Source: an uncultured Paraprevotella sp. (GTDB lineage: Bacteria; Bacteroidota; Bacteroidia; Bacteroidales; Bacteroidaceae). Taken from it: a stretch of 44,586 bases of DNA. The notes under the pieces were generated by a model, which was not told the DNA's origin, made no database searches, and was given only the letters and a program-made list of their open reading frames with translations. Where the stretch lies: positions 1-44,586 of the forward strand of contig CALUNJ010000009.1 in NCBI GenBank assembly GCA_944321975.1, read 5' to 3'. Below are positions 1-7,964 of this stretch, piece by piece. Position 1 is the stretch's first letter. Every line of letters starts with the position of its first letter. Made by a program: the position numbers and the translations under genes.

Positions 1-2
1 TT

Positions 3-75
<73 letters not shown>

Positions 76-80
76 CAGCG

Positions 81-105
81 AAGTTGCCTCTTGGCGACTT
101 TTTTT
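81..105 (+). terminator. terminator of the tRNA-Gly transcript
   Basis: AAGTTGCC and GGCGACTT pair as an 8-bp stem (one G-T pair) around a TCTT loop and run into seven T residues. It begins 6 bases after the tRNA, as expected for an intrinsic terminator. Confidence 0.8.
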
Positions 106-226
106 CATTTCTAGCGGTTTGCATTATTCCGGAGCAGTGGAAATTTGGGGCACGGTTCCAGAATTGGGGATTTGGCGCAAAGGCAAAAGGGGGGCGTGCG
201 GCCTTGCCCGTGCCGCATCCGTTTTC

Positions 227-502
227 CCTTCCGTAACCCCCATCCCCCGGCCTGTATGATCCTATTTTGGAGGCGGGTTTTATTTCGTTGGAAAACAACG
301 GGATAAATGCGCCTTGAAAGGCGCGGGTTTTTCTCAGGCGGTTCACATTTTTTTTGCTTGAGAAAAAAAAGTTAATCGCTTGAAGAAAATTCTCGTTCCT
401 CTTGAGGGCGGTTTTGTCCTATGCCGCCACGTTGTCTTTTCCCCTCACGGGGCAGTAAAAAGCCTTTCCGGTCCAGCGCCGCAAACCTTTAGGCTATTCC
501 CG
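227..502 (+). repeat. dispersed intergenic repeat, copy 1
   Basis: This copy aligns with copy 2 (9568-9850) nearly end to end: a left arm with TTCCGTAA and CCTATTTTG, then CTTGAAA..GCGCGGG, the AT-rich core, and a right arm with CCTCTTGAGGGCG, TTTTGTCCTAT and CCGCCACGTTGTCTTTTCC, ending near CAGCGCCGC. Its core (about 331-385) is an imperfect inverted repeat: CTCAGGCGGTTCACA plus a T run, GCTTGAG, an A run, then GTTAATCGCTTGAAG. It fills most of the gap between the tRNA and the DUF2130 gene. Function unknown. I see no convincing gene in the rest of 106-560. Confidence 0.8.
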
Positions 503-561
503 CTAAATTCCCTCGGCTCCATTATTCTTCCAAAATCCATCCGTATTTGGGCAAGTTTTCT

Positions 562-569
562 TATTTTTG
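562..569 (+). promoter_or_regulatory. -7 promoter box for the DUF2130 gene
   Basis: TATTTTTG matches the Bacteroidetes -7 consensus TAnnTTTG and lies 51 bases before the ATG at 621. No well-spaced -33 TTTG is evident. Confidence 0.45.
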
Positions 570-620
570 TTTTCATAACGGAAGTCTTTCGAGGGAAAGG
601 CGGAGAAAAGCAGGAAGATT

Positions 621-1991
621 ATGAAAGAACTAAAGTGCCCGAATTGTGGCAGCGTTTTTAAAGTGGACGAGGCGGACTATGCTTTCATCGTGGGGCAGGT
701 CCGCAACCAGGAGTTCCAGGATGAGGTGAGGCGCCGCACGGCGGAGCTTCACCGCCAATTCCAGGCAGAGCAGCAGGCTTCGGCCATGCAGGCCGAGAAG
801 GGCTTCGCGGCACAGTTGGCTCAAAAGGAGAAGGAGCTGGCCCGGCAGGCGGCCGAGGTGGCCCGGCTGCAAGAGAAGGTGGACGGCATCGCGCAGGCCA
901 AAGCCCTGGAGTTTGAGGCCCGGCTGGCCCAGAAAGAGAATGAGATCGCCGGGCTGAAAGCACAGCTCGGCCAGGAAAACGGCCGGTTGCAGATTGCCGT
1001 GTTGCAAGCCCGCAGCAAGGCGCAGGATGCCCTGCACGCCAAGGAGGCGGAGATTGCGGACCTGAAGGGGCAGATGAACCTGTACCGGACAGAGGCCGCG
1101 AGCCGGGAGCGTAGCATTAAGGAGGGCTACGAGCTGCAATTGCGCCAAAAGCAGGAAATGGTGGATTATTACAAGGACATGAAGACGCGAATGTCCACCA
1201 AAATGGTGGGCGAGACGTTGGAAATCCATTGCAGCACGGAATTCAACCGCGTGCGCCCGCTGTTCCCGAACGCCTATTTCGAGAAAGACAACGACGTTTC
1301 CGGCGGCTCGAAGGGCGATTTCATTTTCCGCGACTATGAGGACGGCGTGGAATATGTGTCGGTCATGTTTGAGATGAAAAACGAGATGGACGAGACGGCC
1401 ACCAAGCACAAAAACGAGGATTTCCTGAAGAAACTCGATGAAGACCGGAGGGCGAAGCACTGCGAATATGCCGTGCTGGTTTCCTTGCTGGAGGCCGACA
1501 GCGAGCTGTACAACACGGGCATTGTGGACATGTCGCACCGCTATGAGAAGATGTATGTCATCCGCCCGCAGTTTTTCATCCCCCTGATTACGCTGTTGGT
1601 GCAGACATCGAAGAAAAGCGTGGATTATCAGCGCCAATTGGCCGTGGCCCGCAGCCAGTCGGTCGATGTGACCCGTTTCGAGGAACAGCTGGACGACTTC
1701 AAGGTGCGTTTCGGGAACAACTATCGTTTGGCCAGCGAGAAGTTCCGCAAGGCCGTGGAGGAAATCGACAAGTCCATCGACCACCTGCAGAAAATCAAGG
1801 ACGCGCTGATGGGCTCCGAGAAGAACCTCCGCTTGGCGAACGACAAGGCCGAAAACCTGACCATAAAGAAACTGACGCGGAACAACCCGACGATGAAGGC
1901 CAAGTTTGAAGCGGCCCGTGCACAACGGCAGGCCGAAGAGGCTGAGGAGCTGGCGGACACGGGCGAAGAAGGCACGGGCGACGGAAGATAA
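621..1991 (+). CDS. DUF2130 domain coiled-coil protein
   Basis: A 456-residue soluble protein. It opens with a single CPNCG knuckle (residues 6-10), which could be half of a zinc-binding site. A long heptad-rich Ala/Glu/Gln/Lys coiled coil covers about residues 35-190. A globular C-terminal half (about 200-430) has the conserved look of DUF2130, with [11 protein letters not shown] and [20 protein letters not shown]; the acidic and lysine residues there resemble a restriction-endonuclease-like fold, but that is inference. The family has no settled function. The gene is monocistronic, with a -7 box at 562. A long antisense reading frame over it is a by-product of GC-rich codons. Confidence 0.85.
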   Translation: MKELKCPNCGSVFKVDEADYAFIVGQVRNQEFQDEVRRRTAELHRQFQAEQQASAMQAEKGFAAQLAQKEKELARQAAEVARLQEKVDGIAQAKALEFEARLAQKENEIAGLKAQLGQENGRLQIAVLQARSKAQDALHAKEAEIADLKGQMNLYRTEAASRERSIKEGYELQLRQKQEMVDYYKDMKTRMSTKMVGETLEIHCSTEFNRVRPLFPNAYFEKDNDVSGGSKGDFIFRDYEDGVEYVSVMFEMKNEMDETATKHKNEDFLKKLDEDRRAKHCEYAVLVSLLEADSELYNTGIVDMSHRYEKMYVIRPQFFIPLITLLVQTSKKSVDYQRQLAVARSQSVDVTRFEEQLDDFKVRFGNNYRLASEKFRKAVEEIDKSIDHLQKIKDALMGSEKNLRLANDKAENLTIKKLTRNNPTMKAKFEAARAQRQAEEAEELADTGEEGTGDGR

Positions 1992-2050
1992 ACAAATGTC
2001 AAAACAGAATATTTAGCCTGTTTTTGCGCCACGGAATGATTTTTTTATCG

Positions 2051-2058
2051 TATTTTTG
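2051..2058 (+). promoter_or_regulatory. -7 promoter box of the map-tsaD-cinA operon
   Basis: TATTTTTG fits TAnnTTTG. A transcript starting just after it begins downstream of the ATG at 2024 but upstream of the ATG at 2081, which favours the later start for map. Confidence 0.55.
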
Positions 2059-2080
2059 CACGATTAAAACAGATACGGAG

Positions 2081-2941
2081 ATGTTCAAAAAGAGAATAAG
2101 AAGGAATTGGTTTGTGCCCAAGGGGGAGGAATTGACGGAATTGGACAAGAAGGTCCTTTCGTTCCAGAACCGGGGATGCCTGGTTCCTTCGCGGGACTTG
2201 ATAAAGACTCCTGAACAGGTCGAAGGCATTCGCCGGAGCGGCGTGGTGAACACGGGGGTGCTCGACCTCGTGGCTCAGGAAATCCATGAAGGCATGACCA
2301 CTCTGGAAATCGACCAATTGGTGTATGACTACACCGTGGGCCACGGGGCTATTCCCGCGCCGTTGAATTATGAGGGATTCCCGAAAAGCGTATGCACCTC
2401 GGTCAACGAAGTGGTGTGCCACGGCATCCCGAGCGAGTCCGAGGTGCTGAAGGAGGGCGACATCATCAATGTGGATGTCTCGACCATCCTCGACGGCTAT
2501 TATAGCGATGCCTCGCGCATGTTTGTCATTGGGAAAACCACGCCGGAGAAACAGAAATTGGTGGACGTGGCCCGGGAATGCCTGGAAATCGGCATGGAGG
2601 CGGCCCGGCCTTTCGGCTTTGTGGGCGACATCGGCAACGCCATAGAGAAACATGCCAAGAAGAACGGCTTCAGCGTCGTGCGCGACTTGTGCGGTCATGG
2701 CGTGGGGCTGGAATTCCATGAGGAGCCCGATGTGGAGCACTTCGGCCGGAAGGGCACGGGGATGTTGCTGGTGCCCGGCATGGTGTTCACCATCGAACCT
2801 ATGGTGAACATGGGGGATTGGCGCGTGTTCGTGGACGAAGAAGACGGTTGGACGGTGGTGACGGAAGACGAATTGCCGAGCGCCCAGTGGGAACACACGT
2901 TCGTGATGACCGAACACGGGCTGGAAATCTTAACTTATTAA
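2081..2941 (+). CDS. map: type I methionine aminopeptidase
   Basis: Removes the initiator methionine from nascent proteins in the cytoplasm. From ATG 2081 it has 286 residues. The pita-bread fold residues are present: the substrate His in VVCHGIP, metal ligands in NVDVSTILDGYYSDASRMF (two Asp), GHGVG, FHEEP, FTIEPM and the final Glu of QWEHT. A basic N-terminal extension of about 42 residues precedes the point where the E. coli enzyme begins (IKTPEQ..). It lacks the Cys/His zinc fingers of some extended enzymes. I prefer 2081 because the -7 box lies between 2024 and 2081. tsaD follows after 3 bases. Confidence 0.95.
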   Translation: MFKKRIRRNWFVPKGEELTELDKKVLSFQNRGCLVPSRDLIKTPEQVEGIRRSGVVNTGVLDLVAQEIHEGMTTLEIDQLVYDYTVGHGAIPAPLNYEGFPKSVCTSVNEVVCHGIPSESEVLKEGDIINVDVSTILDGYYSDASRMFVIGKTTPEKQKLVDVARECLEIGMEAARPFGFVGDIGNAIEKHAKKNGFSVVRDLCGHGVGLEFHEEPDVEHFGRKGTGMLLVPGMVFTIEPMVNMGDWRVFVDEEDGWTVVTEDELPSAQWEHTFVMTEHGLEILTY

Positions 2942-2944
2942 GCC

Positions 2945-3979
2945 ATGAAGAAGGAGAGAGAAATCATCATATTAGGTATAGAGTCGAGCTGCGACGACAC
3001 TTCGGCGGCGGTGATCCGCAACGGCGTGTTGCTGAGTAATGTCACGGCAAGCCAAGCCGTGCATGAGGCCTACGGCGGAGTGGTGCCGGAACTGGCTTCG
3101 CGGGCCCATCAGCAGAATGTGGTGCCCGTGGTGGACCAGGCCTTGAAACGTGCGGGCGTGGCGAAAGAGGAGCTTTCGGCCGTGGCTTTCACACGCGGCC
3201 CCGGCTTGATGGGCTCGTTGCTCGTGGGAGTGTCTTTTGCCAAAGGATTCGCCCGCGGGTTGGGCATACCCATGATCGAAGTGAACCATTTGCAGGGACA
3301 CGTGCTGGCCCATTTCATCAAGGAGAGTGCGGACGACCACGACCAGCCGGCCTTCCCTTTCTTGTGCTTGTTGGTGAGCGGCGGCAATTCGCAGATCATC
3401 AAGGTGAACGCCTACAACGACATGGAGGTGTTGGGACAGACCATCGACGACGCGGCGGGCGAGGCCATCGACAAATGCTCGAAAGTGATGGGGCTGGGTT
3501 ATCCCGGCGGCCCGGTCATCGACAGACTGGCCCGTCAAGGCAACCCCTTGGCCTATACTTTTGCCAAGCCGCATATCGAAGGGTATGATTATAGTTTCAG
3601 CGGGTTGAAGACTTCCTTCCTCTATTCCCTGCGTGATTGGATCAAGGAAGATCCGGATTTCATCGCGCATCACAAGGAAGATCTTGCCGCCTCGTTGGAG
3701 CACACGATAGTGGATATCCTGATGAGAAAATTGCGGCAGGCCGCCAAAGACAAAGGAATCAAGGAAGTGGCGGTCGCGGGCGGTGTGTCGGCCAACAACG
3801 GCCTGCGCAACGCTTTCCGGGAACATGCCGGTAAATATGGCTGGAAAATCTTCATTCCCAAATTCAGCTATACCACAGACAATGCTGCGATGATAGCCAT
3901 TACGGGGCATTTCAAGTATCAGGACCATGATTTCTGCACGATTGATGTGCCCGCTTATTCAAGAGTGACGTTAAAATAA
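2945..3979 (+). CDS. tsaD: tRNA N6-adenosine threonylcarbamoyltransferase
   Basis: TsaD transfers the threonylcarbamoyl group from TC-AMP to A37 of ANN-decoding tRNAs, working with TsaB and TsaE in the cytoplasm. At 344 residues it has normal length. The ASKHA-fold start GIESSCDDT is at residues 11-19, the metal-binding His pair is H115 and H119 (NHLQGH), and the nucleotide-binding DDAAGEAIDK and AVAGGVSANN are present, as is the late TDNAAMIA. It follows map by 3 bases, so the two are almost certainly co-transcribed; cinA comes 15 bases later. Confidence 0.97.
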   Translation: MKKEREIIILGIESSCDDTSAAVIRNGVLLSNVTASQAVHEAYGGVVPELASRAHQQNVVPVVDQALKRAGVAKEELSAVAFTRGPGLMGSLLVGVSFAKGFARGLGIPMIEVNHLQGHVLAHFIKESADDHDQPAFPFLCLLVSGGNSQIIKVNAYNDMEVLGQTIDDAAGEAIDKCSKVMGLGYPGGPVIDRLARQGNPLAYTFAKPHIEGYDYSFSGLKTSFLYSLRDWIKEDPDFIAHHKEDLAASLEHTIVDILMRKLRQAAKDKGIKEVAVAGGVSANNGLRNAFREHAGKYGWKIFIPKFSYTTDNAAMIAITGHFKYQDHDFCTIDVPAYSRVTLK

Positions 3980-3994
3980 GATAAAATCAATAAC

Positions 3995-4498
3995 ATGATG
4001 AACGTAGAAGCTAAAATTATAAGCCGCGAGATCAGCCCTTTGCTATGGAAGGCGGGCGAAACGGTATGTACGGCGGAGAGTTGCACTTCCGGCCAGATTT
4101 CCGCTGCGATCACAAGTGTGCCGGGAAGTTCCACCTACTTCAAAGGCGGGATAGTTTGTTACACGAACGAGATGAAAACCCGTTTCTTGGGGGTCCCGGC
4201 CGAATTGCTGGAGGAGAAAGGCCCAGTGAGCGAGGAGGTGGTGCGCGCCATGTTCGACGGCGCCTTGAAGTCGATGGAGACGACTTATGCCATAGCCATT
4301 ACGGGGTATGCGGGTCCCGGCGGAGGAAGCGAGGCTCCGGTGGGTACCATTTGGATTGCCGTGGGCGACAAGGATGAGGTCACGGTGGAAAAAATGGAAG
4401 GCGACGACGGGCGTGACATGAATCTTGCGAAGGCCACGCTGGTGGCTTTGCAACTTCTGCTTGACTTGCTAAAAAAACGTCATCCGGTTGAAGAATAG
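3995..4498 (+). CDS. cinA: nicotinamide-nucleotide amidase (CinA C-terminal domain)
   Basis: A stand-alone 167-residue CinA C-terminal domain. This family (PncC) deamidates nicotinamide mononucleotide to nicotinate mononucleotide in pyridine nucleotide recycling. The hallmark TAESCTSG, containing the catalytic Ser29, is at residues 26-33, and [16 protein letters not shown] with the conserved Tyr and Lys follows at 46-61; [11 protein letters not shown] and PVGTIWIA are also typical. It lacks the N-terminal molybdopterin-binding-like domain of full CinA, which is usual for stand-alone PncC enzymes. An ATG-ATG start makes the first residue uncertain by one. Last gene of the map operon. Confidence 0.93.
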   Translation: MMNVEAKIISREISPLLWKAGETVCTAESCTSGQISAAITSVPGSSTYFKGGIVCYTNEMKTRFLGVPAELLEEKGPVSEEVVRAMFDGALKSMETTYAIAITGYAGPGGGSEAPVGTIWIAVGDKDEVTVEKMEGDDGRDMNLAKATLVALQLLLDLLKKRHPVEE

Positions 4499-4518
4499 TG
4501 TTTTTTTTGCTGAAATGC

Positions 4519-4549
4519 TTGGATGTTCGGTTTTTAAGTAGTAATTTTG
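4519..4549 (+). promoter_or_regulatory. promoter of the ribosomal protein operon
   Basis: TTGG (4519-4522), 19 bases, then TAATTTTG (4542-4549) matches the Bacteroidetes -33/-7 architecture. The same two boxes with the same 19-base spacing occur before the MoxR gene. It lies 50 bases before the rpmB start. Confidence 0.7.
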
Positions 4550-4599
4550 CACTCTGTTTGAAGGAAGTAATAGAAATAGAAACAAAAAGGAAGATAGAA

Positions 4600-4860
4600 A
4601 TGTCGAGAATTTGTCAAATTACAGGGAAAAAGCCCGCTGTGGGTAACAACGTTTCCCATTCCAAACGTCGGACGAAGAGACGTTTTGATGTCAACTTGTT
4701 TACGAAGAAGTTCTACTACGTAGAGCAGGATTGCTGGATCAGCCTGAAAATTACGGCCGCAGGTCTTCGTTACATCAACAAGGTGGGTCTTGACGCTGCA
4801 TTGAACAATGCGGTGGCTAAGGGTTATTGTGATTGGAAAAGCATTAAAGTTATTGCCTAA
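4600..4860 (+). CDS. rpmB: 50S ribosomal protein bL28
   Basis: An 86-residue basic protein of the large ribosomal subunit. It opens [12 protein letters not shown] and continues [19 protein letters not shown], the bL28 signature, and ends with DWKSIKVIA. The in-frame region upstream of 4600 (from 4498) is not coding: it carries the promoter and does not resemble bL28. The gene heads a three-gene cluster with rpmG 22 bases downstream and the DUF4295 gene after that. Confidence 0.98.
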   Translation: MSRICQITGKKPAVGNNVSHSKRRTKRRFDVNLFTKKFYYVEQDCWISLKITAAGLRYINKVGLDAALNNAVAKGYCDWKSIKVIA

Positions 4861-4882
4861 TAATTGAGGAGGATTAAGACTT

Positions 4883-5071
4883 ATGGCAAAGAAGGCTAAA
4901 GGCAACAGAGTGCAGGTGATTCTGGAATGCACGGAGATGAAGGAAAGCGGGCTCCCCGGAACATCCCGTTATATCACGACGAAAAACAGAAAGAACACTC
5001 CGGAAAGAATGGAATTGAAGAAGTATAATCCGATCTTGCGGAGAATGACGATTCACAAGGAAATAAAATAA
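4883..5071 (+). CDS. rpmG: 50S ribosomal protein bL33
   Basis: A 62-residue large-subunit protein. [34 protein letters not shown] and [11 protein letters not shown] are standard bL33. It has one cysteine and none of the CxxC pairs of the zinc-binding form, so it is the zinc-independent version. It lies between rpmB and the DUF4295 gene, sharing their promoter at 4519. A GGAGG tract lies 11 bases before the ATG, which is unusual because Bacteroidetes ribosomes rarely use Shine-Dalgarno pairing. Confidence 0.98.
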   Translation: MAKKAKGNRVQVILECTEMKESGLPGTSRYITTKNRKNTPERMELKKYNPILRRMTIHKEIK

Positions 5072-5085
5072 TTGAGATTTAGACT

Positions 5086-5244
5086 ATGGCAAAGAAAACC
5101 GTGGCGACCCTGCAGACCGGTAAGACTGATGGTCGCTCCTATACGAAAGTAATCAAGATGGTGAAGAGCCCGAAGACGGGTGCTTATGTCTTTGATGAAC
5201 GAATGGTGCCGAACGAGGCTGTGAAGGATTTCTTCAAGAACTGA
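5086..5244 (+). CDS. DUF4295 small ribosome-associated protein (probably bL38)
   Basis: A 52-residue basic protein, MAKKTVATLQTGKT..., ending DFFKN. It matches DUF4295, a family confined to Bacteroidetes and always near rpmB-rpmG. From memory, a Flavobacterium ribosome structure revealed a new large-subunit protein named bL38 that I believe is this family; treat that link as likely rather than proven. It starts 14 bases after rpmG and is followed by a strong terminator, so it closes the ribosomal protein operon. Confidence 0.9.
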   Translation: MAKKTVATLQTGKTDGRSYTKVIKMVKSPKTGAYVFDERMVPNEAVKDFFKN

Positions 5245-5271
5245 TTGGAGACTTGTTTGAGTTGAGGATAG

Positions 5272-5304
5272 TCCCTTCCACGAAGGCGTGGAGGGGATTT
5301 TTTG
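5272..5304 (+). terminator. terminator after the rpmB-rpmG-DUF4295 operon
   Basis: TCCCTTCCACG and CGTGGAGGGGA form an 11-bp stem with one G-T pair around AAGG, followed by a T6 tract. It separates the ribosomal protein genes from ftsY. Confidence 0.88.
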
Positions 5305-5337
5305 TAATGTGATGCTCGGATTTTAAAAAACTTATGC

Positions 5338-5345
5338 TATCTTTG
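5338..5345 (+). promoter_or_regulatory. -7 promoter box for ftsY
   Basis: TATCTTTG matches TAnnTTTG exactly and lies 29 bases before the ftsY ATG, after the upstream terminator. No good -33 box was found. Confidence 0.55.
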
Positions 5346-5374
5346 TGTCAATGAAGCACATTAAATAGGAATGT

Positions 5375-6337
5375 ATGGGATTTTTTAGCTTTTTCTCAAA
5401 GGAAAAAAAGGAAACCTTGGACAAGGGACTGGAAAAGACAAAAGAAAGTTTTTTCGGGAAACTGACACGCGCCGTGGCCGGAAAGTCAAAGGTGGACGAC
5501 GAGGTGTTGGATAACTTGGAAGAGGTGCTGGTGACTTCTGACGTGGGTGTGGACACTACGCTGGACATTATAAGCCGGATTGAAAAGCGTGTGGCGCGTG
5601 ACAAATATGTGACGACGAATGAATTGAACGGCATATTGAGGGATGAGATTGCATCTTTATTAACGGAGAATAACACGGGAGACACCGAAGGGTTTGACAT
5701 CCCGGCAGAAAAGAAGCCTTATGTGGTCATGGTGGTAGGCGTAAACGGAGTGGGGAAGACCACGACTATCGGAAAACTGGCCTATCAATTCAAAAAGGCT
5801 GGAAAGAAAGTCTATTTGGGCGCGGCCGACACTTTTAGGGCGGCCGCCGTGGAGCAGCTGGAGATTTGGGCCGCACGCGTGGGTGTCCCTATTGTCAAGC
5901 AACAGATGGGGAGCGACCCGGCTTCGGTGGCTTTCGACACCTTGAGTTCGGCTGTGGCCAACGGGGCGGACGTGGTGCTGGTCGACACGGCCGGCCGGTT
6001 GCACAACAAGAAGGGGTTGATGGATGAGTTGTCCAAGATAAAACGAGTGATGCAGAAGGTCGTGCCGGACGCGCCGCACGATGTGATGTTGGTGCTTGAC
6101 GGCAGCACGGGGCAGAATGCTTATGAGCAAGCCAAGCAGTTCACGTTGGCTACGGATGTGACGAGTATGGCGATCACCAAGCTCGACGGCACGGCCAAGG
6201 GCGGGGTGGTGATCGGCATTTCCGCCCAATTCAAGATTCCTGTGCGTTATATCGGATTGGGCGAGGGCATGGAAGACTTGCAACCGTTCAACCGGAAAGC
6301 CTTTGTGGACTCTCTTTTCGGGGATCAAAAGAAGTAA
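5375..6337 (+). CDS. ftsY: signal recognition particle receptor FtsY
   Basis: The membrane-associated SRP receptor GTPase that docks ribosome-nascent chain complexes at SecYEG. At 320 residues it is a short FtsY: the acidic A domain is almost absent and only a charged, partly aromatic N-terminal stretch (MGFFSFFSKEKKE) could contact membrane. The N domain covers about 20-105. The G domain has the P loop GVNGVGKTTT (122-131), AADTFRAAA, DTAGRLHNK and TKLDGTAKGG, ending with the GLGEGMEDLQPFN segment typical of FtsY. An overlapping ATG at 5371 is out of frame, so 5375 is the start. rimO follows 30 bases later. Confidence 0.97.
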   Translation: MGFFSFFSKEKKETLDKGLEKTKESFFGKLTRAVAGKSKVDDEVLDNLEEVLVTSDVGVDTTLDIISRIEKRVARDKYVTTNELNGILRDEIASLLTENNTGDTEGFDIPAEKKPYVVMVVGVNGVGKTTTIGKLAYQFKKAGKKVYLGAADTFRAAAVEQLEIWAARVGVPIVKQQMGSDPASVAFDTLSSAVANGADVVLVDTAGRLHNKKGLMDELSKIKRVMQKVVPDAPHDVMLVLDGSTGQNAYEQAKQFTLATDVTSMAITKLDGTAKGGVVIGISAQFKIPVRYIGLGEGMEDLQPFNRKAFVDSLFGDQKK

Positions 6338-6367
6338 TTTGATAAATCATAAAATCGGTAGTTAGTT

Positions 6368-7687
6368 TTGCGAAAGAATACGATCGATATCATTACGTTG
6401 GGCTGTTCCAAGAATCTGGTGGATTCGGAGAGGCTGATGAGGCAACTTGAGGCGAATGGCTATAGGGTGACGCACGACGCGGAGAATCCTCAAGGAGAAA
6501 TCGCCGTGATCAACACTTGCGGGTTTATCGGAGACGCGAAGGAAGAAAGCATCAACATGATCTTGGAGTTCTGCCAGGCCAAGGAGGAAGGAAGGCTGAA
6601 GCGGCTTTATGTCATGGGCTGTCTTTCGGAGCGTTACTGGAAGGAACTGGGAGAGGAGATTCCCCAAGTGGACAAATTTTACGGCAAGTTCAACTGGGGC
6701 GACCTTTTGCATGACCTGGGGAAGGCTTATCGTCCGGAGCTGGGGCTGGAGCGCAAGTTGACCACGCCGCCGCATTATGCGTATTTGAAAATCTCGGAGG
6801 GCTGTGACCGCCATTGTGCCTATTGCGCGATTCCGATCATCACGGGGCGGCATGTGTCACGTCCGATGGAAGAAATATTGGAAGAAGTGCGGACGCTGGT
6901 GGCTCATGGCGTGAAAGAATTCCAGGTCATAGCCCAGGAACTGACTTACTACGGCCTTGATTTGTACCGCAAGCAAATGCTTCCCGAGTTGGTCGAGCGG
7001 ATTTCCGATGTGCCTGGCGTGGAATGGATTCGCTTGCATTATGCTTATCCGGCGGGTTTCCCGGAAGACCTGTTCCGGGTGATGCGGGAAAGAGGGAATG
7101 TGTGCAAATATATGGATATCGCGTTGCAGCATATCAGTGACCGCATGTTGCAGGTGATGCACCGTCATGTGACCCGGCAACAGACTTATGACTTGCTTGC
7201 ACGTTTCCGCGAAGAGGTGCCCGGCATACATTTGCGCACGACGCTGATGGTGGGCCATCCGGGAGAAACCGAAGAGGACTTTGAGGAATTGTTGGATTTT
7301 GTGGCTAAAGCCAAATTCGAACGGATGGGGGCGTTTGCTTATTCGGAAGAAGAAGGCACTTATTCGGCCACGCACTACGCGGATGAGATTTCTCCGGAGA
7401 CAAAGCAGGAACGACTGGACAAGCTGATGGCGCTCCAGCAGAAAATATCGGCCGAACTGACGGCGCGGAAAAATGGCAAGGTGTTCAAGGCCATCATAGA
7501 CCGGAAAGAGGGCGACTACTATGTGGGACGCACGGAGTTTGATTCTCCGGAAGTGGATCCGGAAGTCTTGATTCCTGTGGCTGACGGGATTTTGGAAATC
7601 GGGAATTTTTATGAGATAAAAGTGACGGATACGGACGATTTTGACTTGTACGGAGTCAGGGTAAACGGGACGGAAAAACATGAATAA
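6368..7687 (+). CDS. rimO: ribosomal protein uS12 methylthiotransferase RimO
   Basis: A radical-SAM enzyme that adds a methylthio group to an aspartate of ribosomal protein uS12. At 439 residues it has normal length. The N-terminal UPF0004 domain carries the auxiliary cluster cysteines C13, C51 and C85; the radical-SAM cluster is C146-x3-C150-x2-C153 (EGCDRHCAYC); a TRAM domain closes the protein from about residue 370. The start is TTG: an in-frame TAG lies at 6359-6361 and no ATG occurs before the essential LGCSKN motif. Its last 8 bases overlap the next gene. Confidence 0.96.
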   Translation: MRKNTIDIITLGCSKNLVDSERLMRQLEANGYRVTHDAENPQGEIAVINTCGFIGDAKEESINMILEFCQAKEEGRLKRLYVMGCLSERYWKELGEEIPQVDKFYGKFNWGDLLHDLGKAYRPELGLERKLTTPPHYAYLKISEGCDRHCAYCAIPIITGRHVSRPMEEILEEVRTLVAHGVKEFQVIAQELTYYGLDLYRKQMLPELVERISDVPGVEWIRLHYAYPAGFPEDLFRVMRERGNVCKYMDIALQHISDRMLQVMHRHVTRQQTYDLLARFREEVPGIHLRTTLMVGHPGETEEDFEELLDFVAKAKFERMGAFAYSEEEGTYSATHYADEISPETKQERLDKLMALQQKISAELTARKNGKVFKAIIDRKEGDYYVGRTEFDSPEVDPEVLIPVADGILEIGNFYEIKVTDTDDFDLYGVRVNGTEKHE

Positions 7688-7952
7688 CAAGGAATTTGTG
7701 GCAGAATTGTCAAGGCGCATGGGCTATACGTTGAAAGACACTTCGTCGTTGATGAGTGCTTTGGTGGCGGAGATGACGGAGCAACTGGAGGATGAGAATG
7801 TCATCACCGTGCAGAATGTCGGTTCGTTCGAGGTGAAGAAGAAGCAAGAGCGCGTGGTGGTGAATCCTGCGACCCAGCAGCGCATGCTTGTGCCTCCTAA
7901 GTTGATCATCAGTTTCAAGCCTTCGGCTTCTTTCAAGGAAAAGATGCAATAA
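7680..7952 (+). CDS. HU-family DNA-binding protein
   Basis: A 90-residue histone-like protein expected to bind and bend DNA as a dimer. MNNKEFVAELSRRMGYTLKDTSSLMSALV is the HU dimerisation helix pair, VITVQNVGSFEVKKKQER the beta saddle, and VNPATQQRMLVPPKLIISFKPS the DNA-clasping arm with the conserved NP. It overlaps the rimO stop by 8 bases (ATGAATAA), suggesting translational coupling, and precedes a second, much larger HU-type gene by 12 bases. The two may form a heterodimer (inference). Confidence 0.9.
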   Translation: MNNKEFVAELSRRMGYTLKDTSSLMSALVAEMTEQLEDENVITVQNVGSFEVKKKQERVVVNPATQQRMLVPPKLIISFKPSASFKEKMQ

Positions 7953-7964
7953 TGTAGCTGGACA

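Noticed and set aside
380-661. 93-codon frame upstream of and overlapping the DUF2130 gene
   Set aside because: It starts inside repeat copy 1, runs through the promoter box and overlaps the true gene in another frame; no ribosomal or homology support.
630-1925. 431-codon antisense frame within the DUF2130 gene
   Set aside because: It mirrors the coiled-coil codons (Leu/His/Gln-rich translation) and has no domain. The plus-strand gene has a promoter and clear family motifs.
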